Source: Ricordea florida (Eukaryota > Cnidaria > Anthozoa > Corallimorpharia > Ricordeidae). From it: a stretch of 64,000 nucleotides of DNA. Both the position numbers and the translations under genes were made by a program. Every line of letters begins with the position of its first letter. Positions within the stretch are counted from its first letter, which is position 1. Location: the NCBI GenBank assembly GCA_949710005.1, contig OX453284.1, positions 678,001 through 742,000 of the forward strand, given 5' to 3'. The notes under the pieces were generated by a model. It was not told the DNA's origin. It did no database searches and was given only the letters and a program-made list of their open reading frames with translations. Shown piece after piece: positions 56,431 through 63,468 of this stretch.

Positions 56431-57183
56431 TCAACGAAACAAAGCCCAAGCCAATCCAGCAACTACGATTATCAGTGTAAACATATTATTTTCATGTTGT
56501 GTGGTTTCAGGCTCTTTGATTTCAGGTTTAACATCCGTTATTGGTGTTTTCACCTGTACAGTTTCAGTTCTGGTAGCTGCATGTGGTAACTTAACTTTCG
56601 AAGAGCCCAAGTTATGGCTTATTCCTACAGTCTTGGTCTCGAGGTTTACATTTGAGTTGACTCCGAACTTCATGTCACCCGTGGCCTTCATTAGGTTGTT
56701 GTTGTAACCAACTATACTCTCCGTGTTTATGATCATATTACTGGGCATTAGCCAAACTCCAGGTGCAATTGCCAGATCCAATCTTAACTTCGCTTCCTGA
56801 GTTGCGAGTTGGTACCTTTGTACTGAACTTGATATGTCGTTCTCAATCACACTGCTTTCAAATAGAGCCAAAAACTCTTGCTGTGTTTCAATTGCCCCAC
56901 CACCCGTGCCCACAATCGAGTTTCGTGTATTGACTTGCGATCCCAGCACACAGTAAACGAAGGCCTCAGCAGATCGATTCAGTCTACCCAGCCCAGCCTT
57001 GGTGAGCCCATAACCACTCGTTGGGATGAACCAAGCATATTTGTACCCAGCAAAGTCATCATTGCGAATGAATGAGATGAGGTTACCTTTTTCCTTCTTA
57101 CCACCATCATCTGAGAATTTGCCACCATCACCAGGCCATTGATTTGCATCTTCATCATAGTTTCGAATCAAATGAACATTTTG
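56431..57183 (-). CDS. Conserved virus-like protein, C-terminal part (after a frame break)
   Basis: The frame runs from the break around 57183-57190 to the TGA at 56431; there is no ATG of its own (the first usable codon, near 57171, is TTG). Readable blocks: NQWPGDGGKFSDDGGKKEKG, NLISFIRNDDFAGYKYAWFI, GLTKAGLGRLNRSAEAFVYC, TGGGAIETQQEFLALFESSV, a run of Thr/Lys/Pro/Glu, and a C-terminal membrane anchor (NNMFTLIIVVAGLAWALFR). From memory, similar sequences in cnidarian genomes follow directly on the N-terminal half encoded next door, in one chain. The overlap with the upstream frame at a run of five G on the coding strand argues for a one-base slip. A virion or membrane-linked role is possible but unproven. 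Confidence 0.7.
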   Translation of the reverse strand, partial: QNVHLIRNYDEDANQWPGDGGKFSDDGGKKEKGNLISFIRNDDFAGYKYAWFIPTSGYGLTKAGLGRLNRSAEAFVYCVLGSQVNTRNSIVGTGGGAIETQQEFLALFESSVIENDISSSVQRYQLATQEAKLRLDLAIAPGVWLMPSNMIINTESIVGYNNNLMKATGDMKFGVNSNVNLETKTVGISHNLGSSKVKLPHAATRTETVQVKTPITDVKPEIKEPETTQHENNMFTLIIVVAGLAWALFR

Positions 57184-57953
57184 AAATCCCCCACCTCGTC
57201 CATGAAAACCAGCCCCATAGTCTCATGGTTTCGCCCGCCTTTCCATCTGAAATCAGAACCATTAGCGATCCCGAATTCAGCGCATAATCTTTGGTATGCA
57301 ACTTTACTGTAAGGGTTGTTAGCTATGGCAAATGGTTGTTCATCTGGCAGAGGTACATTCAATTCGTACAGTATTCGCCTTATGGTGAAATACACATGAA
57401 ACTTTATGAAGCCAGCCACCACTTTGGGGTAGTTCAAACTTTCAAATGGGCTGACACCACAGCCAGAGGTCGCACACCACACTGCAAAGTTTAGTTGTTG
57501 AGGCCAGTAGTTCATGTCGGGGGAGTTTAGCCATTTTCGACTTTGTTTACCAAACTTGAAAGTCACAACTTGGGAGGTAAATATGTTACGCATCTTAGCG
57601 GTGAATTTTTTCGTGTTGGACACGTATATGTCCAATGACGTCAGCATGTTTGTGGTGTTACTTGTGGGTTCGTCAAAATCAATGGCTGGAATTGGGTAGG
57701 AGCGATTTGTCATGGTCAGGCTCTTTGGGAAGGGGCTTGATGTATCATCCAGTCCCAAATCAATCCATAGTAGTTGTTTGAGACCTGGTCGGATGTCATC
57801 AGTCCATGTCTTGCCAGTGGGATCATCATAAGACATGATTGTTAATCCATTACGTGTCCATACCATATAACCACCATAATTATCATTCACAAATTTGAAT
57901 TGGTTCAAATCAGCCTTAGGATACCTATTTCTGAAGTCGTTTAGTAAGCCCAT
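57168..57953 (-). CDS. Conserved virus-like protein, N-terminal part
   Basis: 261 codons from the ATG at 57951-57953. Blocks seen: FVNDNYGGYMVWTRNGLTIM, DIRPGLKQLLWIDLGLDDTS, SLTMTNRSYPIPAIDF, NMLTSLDIYVSNTKKF, LNFAVWCATSGCGVSPFESL, FHVYFTIRRILYELNVPLP, VAYQRLCAEFGIANGSDFRW, then NHETMGLVFMDEVGD before the frame ends at 57168. I recall this set as a repeated, unnamed protein family of cnidarian virus-like elements that normally continues through the neighbouring frame (about 500 aa in all). It has no membrane segment and a mixed alpha/beta composition with aromatic-rich strands. A structural (virion) role is a guess. Stop and next frame overlap at the break. A hairpin abuts its start codon. 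Confidence 0.75.
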   Translation of the reverse strand: MGLLNDFRNRYPKADLNQFKFVNDNYGGYMVWTRNGLTIMSYDDPTGKTWTDDIRPGLKQLLWIDLGLDDTSSPFPKSLTMTNRSYPIPAIDFDEPTSNTTNMLTSLDIYVSNTKKFTAKMRNIFTSQVVTFKFGKQSRKWLNSPDMNYWPQQLNFAVWCATSGCGVSPFESLNYPKVVAGFIKFHVYFTIRRILYELNVPLPDEQPFAIANNPYSKVAYQRLCAEFGIANGSDFRWKGGRNHETMGLVFMDEVGDFKMFI

Positions 57954-57979
57954 CTTCTATCCAGACTTTGGGTAGAAGA
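57953..57979 (-). terminator. Hairpin after the 99-aa viral gene
   Basis: A ten-base-pair stem (TCTTCTATCC with GGGTAGAAGA, one G-T pair), loop 7 nt, 18 nt after the stop at 57998 and touching the next start codon. Confidence 0.65.
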
Positions 57980-57997
57980 GTTCATGATTTTAAGTCA

Positions 57998-58297
57998 TTA
58001 TGTGAGAAAATATATAGCACTAGCCAAACCAAGGGTCCAATGTATTGCGGAACATACAACAACTACATACAATCCTTTGTTTGATTCTATAATCTTTTCT
58101 TCATAAATAGCACTGATTTCGTTCCTAGTGGTTTCATTTCTATTGTCCATAAACTTGTTTTTGAGTATTTGTAGTCCATCATTAATCAAATCTTTGAGAG
58201 CAATTTCGAAGTATTTGAATTCCTTTGTTTTATCCAAATTTATACCAGCACGTTCTAGGGACTTGAATTTCTCTTCAATAGATTGAATATTAGCCAT
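57998..58297 (-). CDS. Small tail-anchored helical protein
   Basis: 99 aa from the ATG at 58295-58297. The first 75 residues are charged and helical (EEKFKSLERAGINLDKTKEF, YFEIALKDLINDGLQILKNK), ending in one hydrophobic segment at the C-terminus (GLYVVVVCSAIHWTLGLAS). I do not recognise a named family. Its place in the compact block and its tail anchor suggest a virion-membrane or host-membrane protein. It is followed by a hairpin. Confidence 0.65.
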   Translation of the reverse strand: MANIQSIEEKFKSLERAGINLDKTKEFKYFEIALKDLINDGLQILKNKFMDNRNETTRNEISAIYEEKIIESNKGLYVVVVCSAIHWTLGLASAIYFLT

Positions 58298-58366
58298 GGT
58301 TATGTTACTAGTATATCAACCTTTAAGTATATTTGTATTAGTAGATGTTTTGCTCATAAACTATAG

Positions 58367-58966
58367 TTATAGTCCTCCTTTTAGTTCTTTGAGGATTTCT
58401 TGTCGTACTCTCTGCCTCAATACCAATGGGTCCTCCCCATCCATATTTTTTTCAGCTTTAGACCGTATCTCAGCCTTTAGTTTTTCAAACTTCTTGAGCT
58501 CTTCTATGATAAGCGAGAATTGTTCATCAGAGATCTTATTGTCACTAAGGGCTTTGGAAACCAGGTCTTCAATGGTGTTTATTTTGGATTTGGCCAGTGT
58601 GATGGTGTTTTGATGCTTCACAGCTTTCTTGGACAGGTTCTTTGATATGTGTTGGCATGCTATAGATGCACAGACAAACACACCACTCACTACACCCAAT
58701 GGCACAGCTGCGACAATTCCGACTCCACTAAGAGATGTGCCCAATCCACCAGCCGCCAAAATACAAGATAGGATACCACAGGTCGAGCTTGCGTTTATGA
58801 GCGCGCCTTTTGACCGGTTGTACTTTTTTAGTACCATCTCGTAATGCTTCAATTCAGCCTTCAGCTTATTCAAAATGTCACAACATTGTTGTAATCTGAA
58901 AGTAGCGCCATCAGGGGGAGGCGCCGTCGGAGGCAAGTTGGGATAGATTCCTTTGTACTCACCCAT
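58367..58966 (-). CDS. Helical protein with central Gly-rich membrane hairpin
   Basis: 199 aa from the ATG at 58964-58966. The N-terminus is proline-rich (YPNLPPTAPPPDG), then comes a helix with a coiled-coil look (CDILNKLKAELKHYEMVLKK), a long Gly/Ala-rich hydrophobic stretch at about residues 58-105 (SCILAAGGLGTSLSGVGIVA, AVPLGVVSGVFVCASIA), and a charged C-terminal helix bundle (SKINTIEDLVSKALSDNKIS, DEQFSLIIEELKKFEKLKAE). I recall very similar C-terminal sequences as repetitive, unnamed proteins in cnidarian virus-like elements. The amphipathic helices around a membrane hairpin would fit a membrane-active virion protein; this is inference. Confidence 0.7.
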   Translation of the reverse strand: MGEYKGIYPNLPPTAPPPDGATFRLQQCCDILNKLKAELKHYEMVLKKYNRSKGALINASSTCGILSCILAAGGLGTSLSGVGIVAAVPLGVVSGVFVCASIACQHISKNLSKKAVKHQNTITLAKSKINTIEDLVSKALSDNKISDEQFSLIIEELKKFEKLKAEIRSKAEKNMDGEDPLVLRQRVRQEILKELKGGL

Positions 58967-58999
58967 GTTTGGTTACGGATCTCGCGTACTTTTAAAATG

Positions 59000-59632
59000 T
59001 TATCTGAATCGCAAACTGAAGGTGATGGGAGACCCATTCAGATTTAATTTGTTCCATTCAATGTCGAGGATGCTCAGATCGAAGTGATTTACGGGGGTTT
59101 TGGATTTGTGAACGGGAATGACTGGATAATCCTGTGATGGTATGTTGGCAAGGAGTTGTGAGGGTGAGATCTTCACAGGGCCTGTAAATCGAGCATTGTT
59201 CATATAGGATGACTGGTTATTCACTAGACTGCACATAAGTCTCAGGGGCTCCTTGATTTGGAGATTTATAGGGTATAACTTACCAGGAGTTATGACTTCA
59301 GGTAAACCTAGAGCAACTTGCAATCCTCTCGTAAGTTTGATGTCGGAGTTCTTGTTGGAGTTCAAATAGTCAACAGTATCGGTCTCAATGATCGATAGCT
59401 TGGCCTTATCCGTATCATTGAGAAATATCGCGTGTATACCACGCAGAGAGTATGTACCGGGCTGGATTATTATGAGGGGTCGATCTTCCTCATTGAGTAC
59501 ACTCTGGCGATCCTTGAAATTCACCAGTCGTTTGGGTATATTACAACCCAGAAGTTGTATCTCTCGAACCTTGTCCAGGGGAGGGTCCAAGTACACCCTG
59601 GTTTCAGACTCGTACATTGTTATGCTCAACAT
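59000..59632 (-). CDS. Penton / minor-capsid-like protein
   Basis: 210 aa from the ATG at 59630-59632, almost entirely beta-type sequence: MLSITMYESETRVYLDPPLD, VREIQLLGCNIPKRLVNF, IIQPGTYSLRGIHAIFLND, LQVALGLPEVITPGKLYPI, LRLMCSLVNNQSSYMN, and a C-terminal strand pair NLNGSPITFSLRF. The pattern 'VYLDxPLxxVxxIQLLxC ... ITPGxYxL ... FDLSILDxxxNxLNxNGxPITFxLxF' matches what I recall of the minor capsid (penton-like) proteins of Polinton-like elements in cnidarians. A single jelly-roll virion vertex protein is the best guess. It sits five bases from the preceding gene, in the middle of the block, as expected for a late structural operon. Confidence 0.62.
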   Translation of the reverse strand: MLSITMYESETRVYLDPPLDKVREIQLLGCNIPKRLVNFKDRQSVLNEEDRPLIIIQPGTYSLRGIHAIFLNDTDKAKLSIIETDTVDYLNSNKNSDIKLTRGLQVALGLPEVITPGKLYPINLQIKEPLRLMCSLVNNQSSYMNNARFTGPVKISPSQLLANIPSQDYPVIPVHKSKTPVNHFDLSILDIEWNKLNLNGSPITFSLRFR

Positions 59633-59637
59633 TTACA

Positions 59638-60606
59638 TTAACGACGCCTCTTCTTTAATTCGTCCACAAAGTACACTACAACAGCGAGGATCAACAGCCA
59701 AGCGTTCTTACCCAGGAATGAAATGACCTCCCCAGCGGTCTTGAAAAGGAAACTCACGATCGCCCCCACCATACCAGGCAATAACTCACCAAGTTTCTTA
59801 CCGATGGTCTTCAGCCCGTCCCCCACACCTTTTCCCAACTTGGATAGGCCCTTGGAAAGATTAGACACGATAACGCCAATGACCACACCAACGGCGCTCA
59901 CAATGGCAAATACCGTGAAACCATATTTCTTGAAGATCGCTTTCACTCTATCTCGCAATGACATTCGCTCCTGGATTTGCTCATTCTCCCCTTCCAAGTT
60001 AGCTATCTCTTCCTCTTGTTCAACAATTTGTTCCTCGATGGTCTCTATTTGACTTACTTCTTCCGGGGTTTTCAATGCCTTTTCTCGATGGAATCTTACC
60101 TTCTCCTTCAATTTACTAACGAACCCTTTTCTCTTGGTTATCTCACCATTATTGGCTTCCACAATTTCTTCCGCGCTTGGACCTAACTCTTTTGTAATTG
60201 TTTTGGGTAATCCTTTGTTCACATCACCATTCGCATCGAATAATGGATGCCATACATTTCTGTCTGGATCTCTGCCAGTGATTTTGACAACGATTTTACC
60301 CCATTCATTGTATTTGAAAAGGAACTTGGGTTTGGCATTTGGGAATTTATCTACAATCTTGGTCCAGACTTCATCTTTGTTTTCTTCCATAACCTCCATC
60401 TCTATATCTTCACGTGGTAATTGAAGATACCCTAATTTACGTTTAGCACCCTTGGTCGTGGATGTTTCCAAGACTTTGTCTGGTGTTGGAGGCTGCCTAC
60501 CAAGTAGCGGGGTATCTTCGAAATCATCGGGATCTTCTTGTTTGTTTTCTTCCCCCAACCCGAAAGGATCGTTTTCTTCTTCTCCTTCAGGATAAGCAGT
60601 TGCCAT
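59638..60606 (-). CDS. Acidic/coiled-coil membrane protein
   Basis: 322 aa from the ATG at 60604-60606. It has an acidic N-terminus (EGEEENDPFGLGEENKQEDP), a middle globular part (DEVWTKIVDKFPNAKPKFLF, NEWGKIVVKITGRDPD), a coiled coil at about residues 180-225 (SQIETIEEQIVEQEEEIANL), then hydrophobic segments YGFTVFAIVSAVGVVIGVIV (about 235) and GMVGAIVSFLFKTAGEVISF / NAWLLILAVVVYFV near the end, with Gly/Lys-rich linkers and a KKRRR tail. From memory this architecture is common in cnidarian virus-like elements. The name is unknown; a role in virion membrane or entry is only a possibility. Confidence 0.68.
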   Translation of the reverse strand: MATAYPEGEEENDPFGLGEENKQEDPDDFEDTPLLGRQPPTPDKVLETSTTKGAKRKLGYLQLPREDIEMEVMEENKDEVWTKIVDKFPNAKPKFLFKYNEWGKIVVKITGRDPDRNVWHPLFDANGDVNKGLPKTITKELGPSAEEIVEANNGEITKRKGFVSKLKEKVRFHREKALKTPEEVSQIETIEEQIVEQEEEIANLEGENEQIQERMSLRDRVKAIFKKYGFTVFAIVSAVGVVIGVIVSNLSKGLSKLGKGVGDGLKTIGKKLGELLPGMVGAIVSFLFKTAGEVISFLGKNAWLLILAVVVYFVDELKKRRR

Positions 60607-60640
60607 ATTTGATGTCGAATATGGGAACTTCTAAGTTAGT

Positions 60641-61048
60641 TTATCGCACCCACTTGCTAATTATAAATACCAGGATTAACATCGCAATAACGACATAGAC
60701 CGTCTGAGCCATTCTTTGGTCTTCATTCGGTCTGTAATAGTCAGAGAACTTGGGAGGATCGCCTATTTGATTGTACAATCTCATCGCTTCATCCGTCTCC
60801 GATATGTTCTCAGATGCCTGGTCAGCATCACTCTTCCTCTTATTCATAAAGTCAATATATGCCAAGCGCCTCTGTTCATGCGCAGCGTAATCTTTTTGGT
60901 ACTCCTCCATTGCTTTGTCATGCCTTTTCCTTTCCTTTTCGAGTTCTTCGGGTGATGATCCAGTGAGGACATGTGTTATATAAGTACCAAAACCGAGGGC
61001 AGCTGCATTGGCGATTGCACCTCCGATAACGATCGCTATAGTCGCCAT
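60641..61048 (-). CDS. Two-helix membrane protein, virus-like element
   Basis: 135 aa from the ATG at 61046-61048. The N-terminal membrane helix (ATIAIVIGGAIANAAALGFG) is followed by a charged helical domain (ELEKERKRHDKAMEEYQKDY, RRLAYIDFMNKRKSDADQ), the motif PPKFSDYYRPNEDQR, and a C-terminal membrane helix (TVYVVIAMLILVFIISKW). Proteins with the same layout (short membrane helix, KERKRHDxAxE, LxDFYxPxExQ, membrane helix) are, as I recall, repetitive in cnidarian genomes. It lies 3 bases after the 73-aa gene and 34 bp before the coiled-coil gene. Confidence 0.7.
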   Translation of the reverse strand: MATIAIVIGGAIANAAALGFGTYITHVLTGSSPEELEKERKRHDKAMEEYQKDYAAHEQRRLAYIDFMNKRKSDADQASENISETDEAMRLYNQIGDPPKFSDYYRPNEDQRMAQTVYVVIAMLILVFIISKWVR

Positions 61049-61051
61049 TTG

Positions 61052-61273
61052 TCAATCTATTGTAGGATTCCTTAATTCAATGTTGAAAAAGTACTCCAAC
61101 TTGGGACCGTCCTTCAAATGATCGAGTACAGCCATACTGAATCCTTTCTCGTCAAAGGATATTACGGACCCATCGCCATCTTTGGTTATGAAGTCACTCA
61201 AAATGGGTCCATCTCTCATATGACTATCCAACGCAAGTTTGAATCTTTTGGGATCAAGTTTCACCGTGGCCAT
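61052..61273 (-). CDS. Small soluble 73-aa protein
   Basis: Starts at the ATG at 61271-61273 (MATVKLDPKRFKLALDSHMR). The longer frame to 61354 overlaps the upstream gene and was not used. It contains two similar halves: FKLALDSHMRDGPILSDF and FSMAVLDHLKDGPKLEYFF, each of the form F-x-x-A-(x)-D-x-(H/M)-(L/M)-(K/R)-DGP-x-L-x-x-F, an internal duplication. The family is not known. The gene sits 2 bases after one gene and 3 bases before the next. Confidence 0.65.
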   Translation of the reverse strand: MATVKLDPKRFKLALDSHMRDGPILSDFITKDGDGSVISFDEKGFSMAVLDHLKDGPKLEYFFNIELRNPTID

Positions 61274-61275
61274 TA

Positions 61276-61497
61276 CTAAAAGCTCTTTGGTAGTATCTTT
61301 TGATCTTCTAAATAGGTTTTGAGGTACATACTTCCTGACAAAACACCCACCCATTTGACAAAATTCATGATATTTGACGATGGATCACCAATGAGCGATT
61401 TTTTCAGGACCTCTTTACCCACATAGCCCACAAGAGCTGAGAGCCCCACGAGAACTGTAGAGTCTGTAACAGTCTTTACAAGCTTGTTGTCTGACAT
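61276..61497 (-). CDS. Small membrane protein, two hydrophobic helices
   Basis: 73 aa from the ATG at 61495-61497 (MSDNKLVKTVTDS), chosen over the GTG four codons upstream. Hydrophobic segments are TVLVGLSALVGYVGKEVL and IMNFVKWVGVLSGSMYLKTY. The family is not recognised. The spacing of 2 and 8 bases to its neighbours marks it as part of one transcription unit. Confidence 0.62.
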   Translation of the reverse strand: MSDNKLVKTVTDSTVLVGLSALVGYVGKEVLKKSLIGDPSSNIMNFVKWVGVLSGSMYLKTYLEDQKILPKSF

Positions 61498-61505
61498 TTT
61501 ATGTA

Positions 61506-61952
61506 TCACATCAACTCATCATTTAAGCTGTTTTCTCTGTTTGAGGCTCTCTTGACCTCATCCATGTTCTTGACAGGAGGTGGTTCGAAGGTTTTAGAAG
61601 TTACACCTAAGTCAGCTATTCTGTCTTTGTATCTCGTGTATAATGAATAAGCAATCCCTATTATGGACCCGAATATTAACAAATTATCAAAGGATAGACC
61701 GGGTATCCAGGCATCATCATCCTCTTTCACCAATGCATCTTGCTGCTGTTGCTGTTGCTGTTACTCCTTTTCTTTCTGACTATCTATCAATGCATCCCGT
61801 TGCTCTTTTTCCTTCAATGCCTCCTTAGCCTTCTTGTGGTAGTCGGCCAGTTTCTTCCCGGCCTCCACCTTCTTGGGATCCTTTACTCTATCCTTGACAT
61901 CGGGTTCTCTTGTGATTTGCTCAACAGGTTGCTCAGACATGTTTGTATCCAT
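61506..61952 (-). pseudogene. Membrane protein gene with an in-frame stop before a polyQ run
   Basis: One reading frame from the ATG at 61950-61952 (MDTNMSEQPVEQ) to the TGA at 61506, interrupted by a TAA at 61761-61763. The upstream part (63 codons) is a Lys/Glu-rich helix (KKVEAGKKLADYHKKAKEAL). The part after the stop begins with about eight Gln codons (CAG/CAA), then KEDDDAWIPGLSFDNLLIFG, a membrane helix (LLIFGSIIGIAYSLYTRY) and a charged tail ending RENSLNDELM. The frame is unbroken apart from that codon, so this is either a very recent nonsense mutation or a read-through stop. The neighbours are intact. Function unknown. Confidence 0.6.
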
Positions 61953-61971
61953 GTTATAATTTGGCTTTAAC

Positions 61972-61998
61972 TCTCCTAATAGGATGCCTATTGGGAGA
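61972..61998 (-). terminator. Hairpin after the 74-aa gene
   Basis: Twelve-base-pair stem (TCTCCTAATAGG with CCTATTGGGAGA, one G-T pair), 3-nt loop, 16 nt past the stop at 62015. Shares CTTTAACTCTCCTAATAGG with the hairpin at 62271. Confidence 0.7.
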
Positions 61999-62014
61999 TT
62001 TTTTGAACCAACAC

Positions 62015-62239
62015 CTACCAGAAGCAATGACGTTTGCTATACAACCAACATAATCCAATTCCGACTATCAAACCTTTGAACCATAATAATGCTCTCTCAC
62101 CTAACTCATCATTCTTTATTCTTTCCTCATCTTTACAATCTTGTATTATTTCCCGACATTGTTCATCTATATTTTCTCTACAATACTCTTCACAATATTC
62201 TTTCACAGTCGCTCTATAAACAACTTCTGTGTCAGCCAT
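62015..62239 (-). CDS. Small Cys-rich tail-anchored protein
   Basis: 74 aa from the ATG at 62237-62239 to TAG at 62015. The soluble part has an EYCEEYCRENIDEQCREIIQ repeat-like Cys/Glu helix. The C-terminus is a membrane segment (WFKGLIVGIGLCWLYS) followed by KRHCFW. Cysteines about 4-9 residues apart suggest disulfides or metal binding. The family is not recognised. It is bounded on both sides by related hairpins, so it is probably its own transcription unit. Confidence 0.62.
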   Translation of the reverse strand: MADTEVVYRATVKEYCEEYCRENIDEQCREIIQDCKDEERIKNDELGERALLWFKGLIVGIGLCWLYSKRHCFW

Positions 62240-62270
62240 GTTTGTATCCCCATTATCACTTAGCTTTAAC

Positions 62271-62298
62271 TCTCCTAATAGGTTTGTCTATTAGGAGA
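62271..62298 (-). terminator. Hairpin after the 328-aa gene
   Basis: Eleven-base-pair perfect stem (TCTCCTAATAG with CTATTAGGAGA), loop GTTTGT, 12-13 nt past the stop at 62311. Confidence 0.75.
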
Positions 62299-62310
62299 AG
62301 TAAGTCTTAA

Positions 62311-63297
62311 TTAACAATGTTCTATCACATACTCATCTTCATCTTCTGATTCTTGTGGCTCAGCATCATTGGGAGGTAACATACGAGATTCCGATTCTTG
62401 CGGTGTAGCATTATTGGAGGGTAACATGCTAGATTCTGTTTCTTGTGTTGTAGCATTATTGGAAGGTAACATTCGAAAACTAGTCATGCTGTTGAAATCA
62501 CTTGGAGTGAAATTCATCTCAGTAACACGAAGACGGGCTGAGGCACCGTAACCGGTCTGCCCGTGGGATCCCCAGAATATACCATCCCAATGGACAACAG
62601 GATGACTAAAACCGCTTACATACTTGTCGGGTTGCCACATGTATTCAAGTGGGTTAACCATTTCATCATCTGGGCCGTATACACAAGTTCTGGATAGGAT
62701 GTTACAACCCTTACCCCAGGTTATGAATTTGAGGTAGGCACGCTGTGGGCTGCTTTTGTCCTTTGTCTTCTCACCCGTTTGTTGGTCTGTGATGTTTGTG
62801 TAATCGTATATCGGTTTCACAGCAAAAGACCAATCATTTTCACTCTTGGCAGTCGTGTATGCATTGAAAGTTGCGGGTGGAACTGACCTCTCTGATTTTG
62901 GTTTGTTACAAAACTTTTTGAGTGAGTTCAATGTGATCTTCACTACATTATCAAGTGCTTTTCGAGTCTTGATCTCTTCGGTTGTTGGGCAATCCATGGT
63001 ATGAATCGATGTCACTGGGTATGAAATTTGGAACCCCTCCAACGTCTCAAGTCTGCGACTGTCTTTGTCGGTTCCAAATGGCCACACCCCCGATATACCC
63101 GAAAAGAATTGCTTGGATAATTCAATGAAGATCGGTCGCTTCACACCATTGGGACCTTGTACGTAAACATCTGAAGTAACCCATTGGTTTTGTACATTAC
63201 TTCTGCCTTTGTTGAAGGATTTACTCTTGGGTTCAGAAACAACAATGGTGTTCCAGTCAAAATCAGAGTCAAGTGAAATGAAGATTGGTTCAGCCAT
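62311..63297 (-). CDS. Putative NCLDV-type single-strand DNA-binding protein
   Basis: 328 aa from the ATG at 63295-63297 (MAEPIFISLDSDFDWNT). The core has RPIFIELSKQFFSGISGVWP, QISYPVTSIHTM, then AYLKFITWGKGCNILSRTCV, NPLEYM, VHWDGIFWGSHGQ and a final strand SARLRVTEMNF. The layout 'lysine/tyrosine-rich strand, G-x-E/D-x-x-x-P-L/V, hydrophobic I/V-x-I/W-x-x-I-F/W, final V-x-E' resembles the small DNA-binding proteins of giant DNA viruses (DUF5871-like); this is pattern recall, not a search result. The C-terminus carries three near-identical 15-residue repeats (MLPSNNATTQETESS, MLPSNNATPQESESR, MLPPNDAEPQESEDE) and an acidic tail. Acidic tails are typical of viral ssDNA-binding proteins. The likely role is coating viral DNA during replication. 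Confidence 0.5.
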   Translation of the reverse strand: MAEPIFISLDSDFDWNTIVVSEPKSKSFNKGRSNVQNQWVTSDVYVQGPNGVKRPIFIELSKQFFSGISGVWPFGTDKDSRRLETLEGFQISYPVTSIHTMDCPTTEEIKTRKALDNVVKITLNSLKKFCNKPKSERSVPPATFNAYTTAKSENDWSFAVKPIYDYTNITDQQTGEKTKDKSSPQRAYLKFITWGKGCNILSRTCVYGPDDEMVNPLEYMWQPDKYVSGFSHPVVHWDGIFWGSHGQTGYGASARLRVTEMNFTPSDFNSMTSFRMLPSNNATTQETESSMLPSNNATPQESESRMLPPNDAEPQESEDEDEYVIEHC

Positions 63298-63345
63298 GTT
63301 CAACACTTTACCTTTCGGTTATGACATAGTACATACCTATCTTTA

Positions 63346-63376
63346 AGCCACTTAGTATGTCACCTACTAAGTGGCT
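63346..63376 (-). terminator. Second intergenic hairpin, 12-bp perfect stem
   Basis: AGCCACTTAGTA (63346-63357) pairs exactly with TACTAAGTGGCT (63365-63376), loop 7 nt. It is similar in sequence to the hairpin at 63429, so they look like a duplicated pair. It lies about 50 bp before the next start codon. Confidence 0.65.
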
Positions 63377-63428
63377 CACAAGTGGTTATTTTAGTACTAA
63401 AGTTGTGTTGGGGCTTTGCTGCTTAGGT

Positions 63429-63453
63429 CTCTTAGTAGGTCATCTACTAAGAG
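63429..63453 (-). terminator. Hairpin after the gene at the right edge
   Basis: CTCTTAGTAG (63429-63438) pairs exactly with CTACTAAGAG (63444-63453), loop 5 nt, 15 nt past the stop at 63469. Confidence 0.7.
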
Positions 63454-63468
63454 GCTCAAAATCGGTTC

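Noticed and set aside
58360-58373. Hairpin (ACTATA/TATAGT) at the end of the 199-aa gene
   Set aside because: It has only a 6-bp stem with a 2-nt loop and overlaps the stop codon, much weaker than the other intergenic stems, so it was not called a terminator.
61052-61354. Longer 100-codon version of the 73-aa viral gene
   Set aside because: The extension overlaps the upstream gene by about 80 bases and starts with a poor codon context; the ATG at 61273 fits the 2-base spacing seen throughout the block.
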